8,685 nucleotides of DNA, taken from the NCBI GenBank assembly GCA_018901355.1, contig JAHIEZ010000112.1:1-8685 (forward strand), read 5' to 3'. Shown here one piece after another: positions 1 to 5,293 of the stretch (its first letter is position 1; each line of letters begins with the position of its first letter). A program made the position numbers and the translations under genes. A model generated the notes under the pieces. That model saw only the letters and a list, made by a program, of their open reading frames with translations, was not told the DNA's origin and searched no databases. The DNA comes from Patescibacteria group bacterium (GTDB lineage Bacteria; Patescibacteriota; Microgenomatia; UBA12405).

Positions 1-1
1 T

Positions 2-178
2 ATGAGCGACTTCGGTAGCGCTCCGGGCGGGGGCTACTCCCGGTCGAGAACCTACACGGGGGAATGCTACGAGCACGACGACCAGGGTGAGAAGGCCCGC
101 TGTCGACGACGAGGTCGTTGCGTGATTGCCGTACTCGCCAAGCAGCCGGCACGTGTGGCACTAAAGGGGAAGTGTTGA
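2..178 (+). CDS. Small Cys-containing hypothetical protein (58 aa, start uncertain)
   Basis: An open frame runs from an ATG at the second base of the window to TGA at 176-178. Because the window begins here, the true start could lie upstream and the gene may be partial. The product is short, with a Gly/Ser/Tyr-rich N-terminus and a basic middle. Cys residues sit at 22, 34, 40 and 58; the arrangement C22...H25...C34...C40 could bind zinc but matches no family I recognise. The stop overlaps the probable TTG start of the next gene by three bases, consistent with the tight coupling seen downstream. It could also be a chance frame at the edge, so confidence is moderate to low. Confidence 0.45.
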   Translation: MSDFGSAPGGGYSRSRTYTGECYEHDDQGEKARCRRRGRCVIAVLAKQPARVALKGKC

Positions 179-360
179 AAACGTACTGTACCGTCAGGGA
201 CGGCCATCGGTGCTTCCGTGTAGCGGTTACCGAGTTCGGCTCCCAGACCTGGGTGAGGGTGCCCGTAGGCGGGTGGTATAGGCACTGGAAGACACTTGAG
301 GCGGCCCAGCGGTGGGTCGACTCCAAGATCGCTGAGGATGCGGTGAAGGGGGAGCGATGA
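175..360 (+). CDS. Small Trp-rich hypothetical protein (61 aa)
   Basis: The product is 61 aa if translation starts at the TTG at 175, which follows an AAGGGGA Shine-Dalgarno-like stretch (164-170) and overlaps the preceding stop. The frame stays open upstream to a TTG at 118, but that start has no good ribosome site. The sequence suggests a small beta-rich domain (VTEFGSQTWVRVPVGGWYRHW, interrupted by turns) followed by a C-terminal amphipathic helix around residues 41-57 (LEAAQRWVDSKIAEDAVK). There are four Trp in 61 residues and Cys at 5 and 13. I recognise no family. It ends with an ATGA overlap onto the next gene, so the two should be translationally coupled. Function unknown. Confidence 0.6.
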   Translation: MKTYCTVRDGHRCFRVAVTEFGSQTWVRVPVGGWYRHWKTLEAAQRWVDSKIAEDAVKGER

Positions 361-611
361 AGTTAGCGGAGTGCGAGGTGGGCCAGAGAGCGCGGGTGAA
401 GAGGATCCTGATCCCCAAGAAGGACTCGGTGAACGGCGACTGGGAGGCAGTCCGTGAGGTGCTTGGGGTCGCCGGGGTCATTGGGATCGTGGACCAGGCG
501 GACCTGTTCCCGGTGGGGGTTGACTTCAGGGGGCGTCAGTTGTACAGGCATCGCCTGTACTTCAAGGCAGGAGAGCTGGAGCTGGTGGGCGATAAGGGGG
601 GAAGGCGATGA
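357..611 (+). CDS. Hypothetical protein, possible SH3/KOW-like small barrel (84 aa)
   Basis: The ATG start overlaps the preceding TGA as ATGA and lies behind GGGGGAGCG. The protein has the rhythm of a small SH3-like or KOW-like beta barrel. It has an opening VGQRARVKRI strand (8-17), a Gly-rich GVAGVIGIV turn-strand (37-45), then FPVGVDF (51-57) and a closing LYFKAGELELV strand (67-77). Small phage proteins ending in an FxxxELELV-like strand are common, and such barrels may bind nucleic acid or protein, but I see no catalytic residues. The fold is inferred from the pattern only. The gene couples by ATGA to its downstream neighbour. Confidence 0.7.
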   Translation: MKLAECEVGQRARVKRILIPKKDSVNGDWEAVREVLGVAGVIGIVDQADLFPVGVDFRGRQLYRHRLYFKAGELELVGDKGGRR

Positions 612-940
612 GCGCCGGCGTGAAGGACCCAGGCGTGGCGAGCGGGGTCGTCAACGTGCCTATCCGCGTGCCGCCGCTCATCCTCGTCCACGATGCCGAC
701 TACCGTGGCCCCGTGACCTGTATCCGGCAGCCGGATGGGACGTACGTGCTCACCGTCCCACCTGAGGCGATGATAGCGGAGGTTCAGGCTGCCATCGACG
801 CCATGAACATCCCCTGGACGGTGAGCCGGATAGAGCCGCTGTTCCTGGTCCCGGAAGGGCCGCGCCGGCGGCCTGGGCCCCCACCCCGGCGGGAGACCTC
901 GCGAGAGCGGTCGCTGCGATGGAGGAGGGAGAGGCGATGA
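608..940 (+). CDS. Hypothetical protein with Arg/Pro-rich basic tail (110 aa)
   Basis: The gene starts at the ATGA overlap with the upstream stop, behind GGGGGGAAGGCG. Residues 1-80 look folded: hydrophobic strands (VPPLILVHDA, 21-30; TYVLTVP, 45-51) followed by a helix (EAMIAEVQAAIDAMNI, 53-68) and a strand ending at FLVPE. Residues 85-110 are a disordered Pro/Arg-rich tail with about a dozen arginines, ending in WRRERR. Such a tail could contact nucleic acid. It is also partly imposed by the next gene's purine-rich ribosome site (GGAGGAGGGAGAGGCG), which lies inside this reading frame. No family recognised. Confidence 0.68.
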   Translation: MSAGVKDPGVASGVVNVPIRVPPLILVHDADYRGPVTCIRQPDGTYVLTVPPEAMIAEVQAAIDAMNIPWTVSRIEPLFLVPEGPRRRPGPPPRRETSRERSLRWRRERR

Positions 941-1359
941 CCGACTTTCACGGCCCGATGGAGCCGAACGAGGACTTCGAGATCCAGTGGTGGGACCAAG
1001 AGGAGGTGGATAGGGGCCTATGTGTCATTCGGCCTCGTGATTGCCCTCTAGGCCCCGAGAACCAGTGGGAGAAGAGTGGCCTGGAGTTGGATTGGTTCCT
1101 GGAGGTCATGACACCCGAGTGCCAGCTCTGCCGGCAGCAGGGGCGTACGATGCCCTACCCATGCGGGATGAGCTGGCGGTCGACTTTCCATGCCTCCTAT
1201 CTCTGGGAACCGGGTGGCGGCTATCCGGATATCTTCAAGGGTCACACCTTCATGGGCTACACCTGCGACAAGTGCGGGGCTCGCTCGCCCACTGAACAGG
1301 AGAGGGCGATGGCCTGGATCAAGGAGCACGCCCCGGGGTGCCGGAGGATCGAGAGATGA
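937..1359 (+). CDS. Hypothetical zinc-finger-like protein (140 aa)
   Basis: I chose the ATG at 937 (ATGA overlap with the preceding stop, behind GGAGGGAGAGG) over the in-frame ATG at 919. The N-terminal half is acidic and Trp-rich (IQWWDQEEVD near 17-26). Two metal-site candidates are visible. The first is C62xxC65 followed by C76. The second is C110xxC113 followed, after a helix-like stretch (EQERAMAWIKE), by H131xxxC135, a classical CCHC zinc-finger spacing. This points to a small metal-stabilised binding protein, with nucleic acid or protein as possible partners. I see no enzymatic motif. It lies in a run of Cys-pair proteins and couples to the membrane-protein gene downstream by ATGA. Confidence 0.72.
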   Translation: MTDFHGPMEPNEDFEIQWWDQEEVDRGLCVIRPRDCPLGPENQWEKSGLELDWFLEVMTPECQLCRQQGRTMPYPCGMSWRSTFHASYLWEPGGGYPDIFKGHTFMGYTCDKCGARSPTEQERAMAWIKEHAPGCRRIER

Positions 1360-1766
1360 AGACGCAGGAAGAACAGATTCGTGAGGTAGGTGCCCGAGCC
1401 CTTCGCCGGGTGTTCACCATCTTGGGGGGCTTGGTCGTTCTCTCGTTCGGGTTGATATGGCTCCTCTACCAGGTCTTTGGGGGTAGCCCGATGGTCCTGT
1501 TCGCGCCTGTGGTGGAGATCTTGGCGTGTTTCCCAATCTACTGGTGGTGTCAGCGGCAGATCCAGAAGGACCTGCTTGCTGTCCCACGGGTGCCCCAGGG
1601 TTACGAGAACCTGGTGGACAACCTCATGAACGACCATAGGCTGGAGGACGAGTACAGGGTCGTCGACGGCCGGTGCTACATCAACGGGCGGTACTGCGGC
1701 CGGGTGGAGGCCATCAAGAAGATCAACCTCTATCCGGTCGACGAAGACCCTCCGAAGGAGGAGTAG
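1356..1766 (+). CDS. Two-helix membrane protein of unknown function (136 aa)
   Basis: The start is the ATG in the ATGA overlap at 1356, behind GGAGGATCGAGAG. After a short charged N-terminus (MKTQEEQIRE...RR) there are two clear hydrophobic segments, about residues 19-41 and 46-65. They are separated by a short GGSP turn, giving a helical hairpin with both termini on the same side. By the positive-inside rule (RALRR before helix 1, QRQIQK after helix 2) both ends should be cytoplasmic. The soluble C-terminal domain (75-136) is acidic, with C107 and C114 in a WxxGRCYINGRYCGRV-type beta-hairpin. Phage proteins of this shape include holins and superinfection-exclusion factors, but nothing here decides between these. 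The ending KEE comes from the next gene's ribosome site. Confidence 0.75.
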   Translation: MKTQEEQIREVGARALRRVFTILGGLVVLSFGLIWLLYQVFGGSPMVLFAPVVEILACFPIYWWCQRQIQKDLLAVPRVPQGYENLVDNLMNDHRLEDEYRVVDGRCYINGRYCGRVEAIKKINLYPVDEDPPKEE

Positions 1767-2396
1767 ATGGACGAGAAGAAACTGATCCGGACGATCGTGG
1801 ACAGGGACGATGGCAAGGTCGTGGGGTACGCCTGCGCCAACTGCCGGTCGTTCTACTCTGCCTTCACCAGCGAAGAGACGGCGTGTCAGGAGGCCGAGCG
1901 GTGCTGCAACCCGAACCCTCTCTGTCGCGTCTGCAGCAAAGTCCCGACGGCCCCCTGGCGCACCATGTGCAAGGCGTGCGAGCAGGCCGGCGCCGCCGAT
2001 TGGGCGGCTCGGGAGCAGGTGCGGGAGCGGGCCAAGTTCGAGGCGGCCGAGAAGATCCCCCTTGCGGAGTACATCGGCGAGTTCCTCTACTTCGAGGGCA
2101 GTGGTATCGGGAACGAGGGCTACCTGCCCGTCGACTGCCTGGACGACGAGTTCGAGAAGAGCGCGCGGCCGGAGTACGCCCGGGCCTGCGAGGAGTTCGG
2201 CCTCTCGATAGATGCCCGTGGCATTGTGGAGTGGGCCCTGGAAGGGCACCACGAGGAGGCGGGCGCGGACATCGGGCCGGAGGACTACAAGGAGTTGCAG
2301 AAGCTGCTCGACGCGTGGTGCGAGAAGCAGAGCGTGGTCTCGTACCACGCTACCAACGTGGTGGTGGTGTTGCCCCCGCAGGAGGAGGAGGAGTAG
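1767..2396 (+). CDS. Multi-Cys-pair (zinc-ribbon-like) hypothetical protein (209 aa)
   Basis: The gene starts one base after the upstream TAG, with AAGGAGGAG as ribosome site. The N-terminal third is packed with Cys pairs: C23xxC26, C40, C46-C47, C53xxC56 and C68xxC71. This resembles tandem zinc ribbons or knuckles holding two metals. A charged helix follows (about 78-97), then an alpha/beta domain with LAEYIGEFLYF (99-109), an acidic DCLDDEFE segment and helices to about 187. The final residues VVVVLPPQEEEE form a strand plus acidic tail; the tail is encoded by the GAGGAGGAGGAG ribosome site of the next gene. The architecture suggests a metal-stabilised adaptor or nucleic-acid-binding protein. 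No known family is assigned. Confidence 0.78.
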   Translation: MDEKKLIRTIVDRDDGKVVGYACANCRSFYSAFTSEETACQEAERCCNPNPLCRVCSKVPTAPWRTMCKACEQAGAADWAAREQVRERAKFEAAEKIPLAEYIGEFLYFEGSGIGNEGYLPVDCLDDEFEKSARPEYARACEEFGLSIDARGIVEWALEGHHEEAGADIGPEDYKELQKLLDAWCEKQSVVSYHATNVVVVLPPQEEEE

Positions 2397-2660
2397 ATGG
2401 GATCGAAGAAGACCACACCGGAGAAGCCCCCGGCCTATGCCTTCTGCGAGTCGGTAGCTGCCGGCTCGCAGTCGAGGTGGCACATCCGACCCCTGACGAA
2501 GGTCGGGCCCAAGCTGGGTGGGGGTATCGACATGCCCTCGCTCTGCGGGCATGTCAAGCCGCCGCAGGGCTGGGACCTCACCGTCCCGGTCGAGGAGCAC
2601 CACCTGAGCCACGCCTGCCCAGAGTGCGTGGTCAAGTACCAGGAGAGGAAGGAGGGCTGA
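2397..2660 (+). CDS. Hypothetical protein with CxH...CxxC metal-site pattern (87 aa)
   Basis: Translation starts immediately after the upstream TAG, behind a four-fold GAG repeat that is a very strong ribosome site. The core is a compact domain. A WHIRPLTKVGPKLGGG segment (28-43) leads to C50-G-H52, then GWDLTVPVEEHH, and finally H72-x-C74xxC77. C50/H52 and C74/C77 make a plausible single zinc site. The overall pattern reminds me of uncharacterised phage proteins in which a WHxRPLT segment and a CGH segment precede a CPxC pair, but I cannot name a family with certainty. The gene ends one base before the start of the lysozyme-like gene. Confidence 0.75.
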   Translation: MGSKKTTPEKPPAYAFCESVAAGSQSRWHIRPLTKVGPKLGGGIDMPSLCGHVKPPQGWDLTVPVEEHHLSHACPECVVKYQERKEG

Positions 2661-2661
2661 G

Positions 2662-3585
2662 ATGGGAACCAAGGTGACATGGGCAAAGTACGGCAGCTGG
2701 TCAGGTCCGCAGGTGAGGGGGACGTGCCCCTACGTCCCGCCGGCCAACCCCACGGGGTTCGACGTGATCGTGGCAGCTGTGGCCCGCCCCGAAGGCGGCG
2801 CCTGGGACACGGTGGTCATGTACGACCGCACCGCCGTGACCTACGGCCTGCTCCAGTGGACCTTCACCAGCGGCCGGCTGCACAAGCTGCTGGTTGCCAC
2901 GGCGAAGGCCATGGTGACAACGGCGCACAGCGCCTCCTACTGGTACCCCTTCGGTGATGGGCTCAAGAAGCTCACCAACCTCAGGGTCAACGTCCTGGAT
3001 GGGAACCTGTACCTGGGGGAGAAGAAGGTCACCGACTACTTCAAGCTCCGGGACATCTGCACCCCACCTGGGGGGGTGTGCCCCAAGAGCGGCCCGAACT
3101 GGGAGAAGGCCAAGGCCATCGCCCTGCTCTTCTCCAAGCTCGGGGAGGACAGCATCGCCCAGGAGGTTCAGCTCGAGTTCTTCCGGGAGGAGCTGAAGAG
3201 GGAGATCGCTCTCAAGAGGCCGAAGCTGGGTGGCGCCTCCATCGCTGAGTATCTGTGGCCCAGGGGATGGTCCGACAACCCCGACCACGTCGGTGATCAG
3301 GCCGCCATCGAGGCGGCCCGCGCCCTGATGATCGGGATGTGGCAGAACAGCCCCAGGAAGGCAGAAGAGCTGCTGGACAAGGCCGCCCGTGGGTCGTTCA
3401 TGCCGCTCTCGACCCAGGCGCACCTCGAGCGTCTGGCCAAGAAGTATGCCTTCACCTCCTTCGCCCGGTGGGGGGTGGAGAAGGCGAAGGCCGGCAAGTA
3501 CCAGAGCCGCTACCAGAAGGTGGCGACGGCTATCAACGACGCCATGGGGCAGAAGATCGTGCCGGAATACTGGAGATCCCGGTGA
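2662..3585 (+). CDS. Putative lysozyme-fold cell-wall hydrolase (307 aa)
   Basis: This is one of the two largest proteins. The N-terminal domain has a lysozyme-superfamily pattern. F33-DVIVAAVARP-E44-GG, then YDR (54-56) and T60-YGLLQW (61-66), places a candidate catalytic Glu about 18 residues before a GLLQ segment, like the E...S-x-G-x-x-Q arrangement of transglycosylases and phage muramidases. The rest is alpha-helical with a W-x-N-S-P motif (352-355 bases downstream in helix around residues 223-237) and a basic C-terminus. There is no signal peptide and no recognised LysM or SH3 wall-binding domain. If right, it cleaves peptidoglycan glycan strands, either as an endolysin or as a virion-associated enzyme. 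A membrane protein gene follows with a one-base overlap. The fold call is from motif spacing, not alignment; the coding call is firm. Confidence 0.6.
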   Translation: MGTKVTWAKYGSWSGPQVRGTCPYVPPANPTGFDVIVAAVARPEGGAWDTVVMYDRTAVTYGLLQWTFTSGRLHKLLVATAKAMVTTAHSASYWYPFGDGLKKLTNLRVNVLDGNLYLGEKKVTDYFKLRDICTPPGGVCPKSGPNWEKAKAIALLFSKLGEDSIAQEVQLEFFREELKREIALKRPKLGGASIAEYLWPRGWSDNPDHVGDQAAIEAARALMIGMWQNSPRKAEELLDKAARGSFMPLSTQAHLERLAKKYAFTSFARWGVEKAKAGKYQSRYQKVATAINDAMGQKIVPEYWRSR

Positions 3586-3836
3586 TGGGTTGGGGTCTAG
3601 TCGCCGGGATCGCCCTGTTCGCGCTCATCATCGCGGGCAGCGTTGCCTTCTACCTCCACGAGCGCCAGCTAGTCCGGGCAGGCCATTGCGGGAAGCCGTG
3701 GCGCGTCACGGGCGCCGACTCCCAGGGCGGCATCCAGATCGTCTGTCCCCGTTGCGGAGAATACCAGTGGGTCTCGTGGTACCATCCAAGGCGGGGGGAG
3801 TGCCACGGGTGGATCAGCCCGCCAGAGAGCGGTTGA
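3585..3836 (+). CDS. Membrane-anchored zinc-ribbon-like small protein (83 aa)
   Basis: The ATG overlaps the upstream stop by one base (TGATG), so translation should couple to the lysozyme-like gene. Residues 4-24 form one strong N-terminal transmembrane helix with no positive charge before it and HERQLVR after it. That favours an N-out/C-in single-pass anchor. The soluble part has H34-C35, C54xxC57 and C73-H74, consistent with one zinc ribbon, with aromatic residues (YQWVSWYH) in between. Position after a lysin suggests a lysis accessory protein, yet a zinc ribbon is unlike known holins or spanins. It may instead be an envelope-tethered regulator. Both readings are inference. Confidence 0.7.
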   Translation: MGWGLVAGIALFALIIAGSVAFYLHERQLVRAGHCGKPWRVTGADSQGGIQIVCPRCGEYQWVSWYHPRRGECHGWISPPESG

Positions 3837-3846
3837 GGAGGAGAAG

Positions 3847-4071
3847 ATGAAGAACTTCACCGTCACCCGTTGGCATCCATTCTCGACTGCCCCGGATCTG
3901 TCCAAGGACACCGACGAGTTCGATGTCGCCTTCACCGAGGCCGGCACCATGCGGAGTCTGGACGAGAGGGTCAACGACGAGCGCGTGACCATCTTCTTCA
4001 ACCACACCGGACGCTGGGTCGAGTGGATCTGGGATCAGGGCACCGGAGGGTGGCGTTTCTACGAGATGTAG
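3847..4071 (+). CDS. Small Trp/Phe-rich hypothetical protein (74 aa)
   Basis: A strong GAGGAGGAGAAG site precedes the ATG, and 10 bases separate it from the upstream stop. The protein reads as a small beta-sheet domain rich in aromatics: FTVTRWHPF (4-12), EFDVAFTE (24-31), RVTIFFNHTG (46-55), RWVEWIWD (56-63) and WRFYEM at the end. It has no cysteine, unlike most of its neighbours. The alternating aromatic strands and the acidic central loop suggest a binding protein rather than an enzyme. No family recognised. It is followed after nine bases, containing AGGAGGGG, by another small gene. Confidence 0.68.
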   Translation: MKNFTVTRWHPFSTAPDLSKDTDEFDVAFTEAGTMRSLDERVNDERVTIFFNHTGRWVEWIWDQGTGGWRFYEM

Positions 4072-4080
4072 GAGGGGTGA

Positions 4081-4284
4081 ATGCGCAAGGTGCATGAAGG
4101 GTTGGGCATCCTGCTCAAGTACATCAAGGAGGGGGCGACCGCGGGTTTCTGCGCCGAGCATGACCAGATCTACGCGCATTGCCCTGAGTCGGGTGAGGGT
4201 ATGTCCGAGGAGGACAGGACCCGGCTGGATGCGCTCGGCTGGCACTGGAATGAGTTCGACGACTGCTGGATCAAGTGGGTGTGA
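4081..4284 (+). CDS. Small hypothetical protein with an AEHDQIYA motif (67 aa)
   Basis: The ATG follows TAGGAGGGGTGA, a strong ribosome site. The sequence has the form G...F-C24-A-EHDQIYA...MSEED..RLDALGWHW...W. Small phage proteins with an AEHDxIY segment followed by a (L)SEED...L..LGWxW...W C-terminus occur widely as uncharacterised gene products; I make that link from memory of the motif, not from a search. The EHD...IY and aromatic C-terminus suggest a small alpha/beta domain. C24, H27, H33 and C34 could bind metal. Its TGA overlaps the ATG of the YkgJ-type gene by one base, suggesting coupled translation. Confidence 0.7.
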   Translation: MRKVHEGLGILLKYIKEGATAGFCAEHDQIYAHCPESGEGMSEEDRTRLDALGWHWNEFDDCWIKWV

Positions 4285-5075
4285 TGGATTTATCTGAGGA
4301 CATTCTGGAGAAGGCGAGGGCGCACGTTGTCGGCGACATTCGTGCCCTTCAAGAACTGATCCGGGGTTACCCCCCGAAGACCACACCTGTTGACGCTCTC
4401 GTGCGTTTGGGGGAGGCCATCCGACAGAACGAGCTAGGCGTCGTGAGCCGGGCCATCGAGGAGGGGGCCCGGTCCGGCAGGGTCAGCACATGTCTGGGGT
4501 GCAGGGAGGGCTACTGCTGCAGCATCCATGTGGATGCCTCCTTGCTTGATGCCGTGCTCGTCGCTGATTTCCTGGACAAGGCCGGCAGGAACACGCCCGA
4601 GTTCCGGGATCAGCTGCACGCCCGGTACTTGGAGGAGGCCCGCTTCGGGCGCCTGGAGTGGTTCGACCACCGGACCCCCTGCCTGTTTCTGGAGAGCGGG
4701 TCATGTAGCGTCTACCCAGCGCGCCCGATGGCCTGCGTCATGTACTACGTGGTGGGGTCCCCAGTCGAGCTGTGTGCGTCCGGTGGCAAGGTGCACTACG
4801 CGGGCATGCCCACCATCCTCATGGGTTCGGTGTGCCGGGCCACCGGGTTCCAGCACTTGGCAGGATTTCGTAGTCGGACTACGGAAGAGATCCTGGTCAG
4901 CAGCCTGGCGGGGGCTGTCTGGTCTGTGCTGGAAGCGTGGCCGGCGAGGGCTGACCCCGCTACGTTTCGTAGGCGGATCCTCGCCACGTTTCCTGCCCAT
5001 TTCCCTGATGAGGGGGAACAACGGGGTGAGATAGACTGCTTATTTCCGGGCATGAAGGTAGGAGGAACACGATGA
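4284..5075 (+). CDS. YkgJ-family (UPF0153-type) Cys-cluster protein (263 aa)
   Basis: I start at the ATG at 4284 (TGATG junction); in-frame GTGs at 4275 and 4281 are alternatives. After a helical N-terminus (1-65) comes C70-xx-C73-xxxx-C78-C79. Next is TPC133LFLESGSC141SVYPARPMAC151, then C164 and C184. The order CxxC...CC, CxFL...G-x-C-x-(V/I)-Y-x-x-RP-xx-C is the signature of the YkgJ family, described as putative zinc- or iron-chelating proteins, with members of unknown biochemical role. Length and a helical C-terminus (200-240) add to the core. In this gene order it may be a metal-cluster protein or a modifying factor used during infection. The gene couples by ATGA to the next. The family call is strong; the function is unknown even for family members. 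Confidence 0.82.
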   Translation: MDLSEDILEKARAHVVGDIRALQELIRGYPPKTTPVDALVRLGEAIRQNELGVVSRAIEEGARSGRVSTCLGCREGYCCSIHVDASLLDAVLVADFLDKAGRNTPEFRDQLHARYLEEARFGRLEWFDHRTPCLFLESGSCSVYPARPMACVMYYVVGSPVELCASGGKVHYAGMPTILMGSVCRATGFQHLAGFRSRTTEEILVSSLAGAVWSVLEAWPARADPATFRRRILATFPAHFPDEGEQRGEIDCLFPGMKVGGTR

Positions 5076-5293
5076 CTGACCGACTGAAGGCCTTGACGGT
5101 TGTCCTGCAGAAGGACCTGCGGGATGACGACGCGGAGCCGATCATCGAGGCCATCAAGCAGCTGCGGGGGGTGCGGAGAGTGACATCCCACGTCACGCAT
5201 CTCGACGACCACGTGGCCTACACCAACGCCAAGTTGGACCTGATGGCGCAGATCTGGAAGCTCCTGCGCCTGGAGGAGGAGAAGGGTCTATGA
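5072..5293 (+). CDS. Small alpha/beta hypothetical protein (73 aa)
   Basis: The ATGA overlap and the GGTAGGAGGAACACG ribosome site fix the start. The sequence LKALTVVLQKDLRDDDAEPIIEAIKQLRGVRRVTSHV (interrupted here at residues 5-41) gives a strand, a helix and a strand, like half of a ferredoxin-like fold. An amphipathic helix (51-68) ends in LEEEKGL. Close relatives of the opening MTDRLKALTVVL...D-x-RDDDAEP pattern are common among phage small proteins of unknown function, as far as I recall, which supports phage origin. No catalytic residue pattern is evident. It lies directly upstream of the DHH phosphoesterase and couples to it by ATGA. Confidence 0.75.
   Translation: MTDRLKALTVVLQKDLRDDDAEPIIEAIKQLRGVRRVTSHVTHLDDHVAYTNAKLDLMAQIWKLLRLEEEKGL

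Noticed and set aside
1257..2672. Long minus-strand open frame of 471 codons
   Set aside because: It lies opposite several well-supported + strand genes with ribosome sites and coupled junctions. Its Leu/Arg/Val-heavy composition is that of an antisense shadow in GC-rich DNA, and no domain is recognisable.
1673..2677. Plus-strand open frame of 334 codons in a second frame
   Set aside because: It overlaps three coupled genes, has an Arg/Gly-rich composition typical of an off-frame translation, and its start has no suitable ribosome site.
3060..3078. CACCCC...GGGGTG inverted repeat
   Set aside because: It lies inside the lysozyme-like gene, has a G-rich loop and no T-tract; probably chance in GC-rich DNA, not a terminator.
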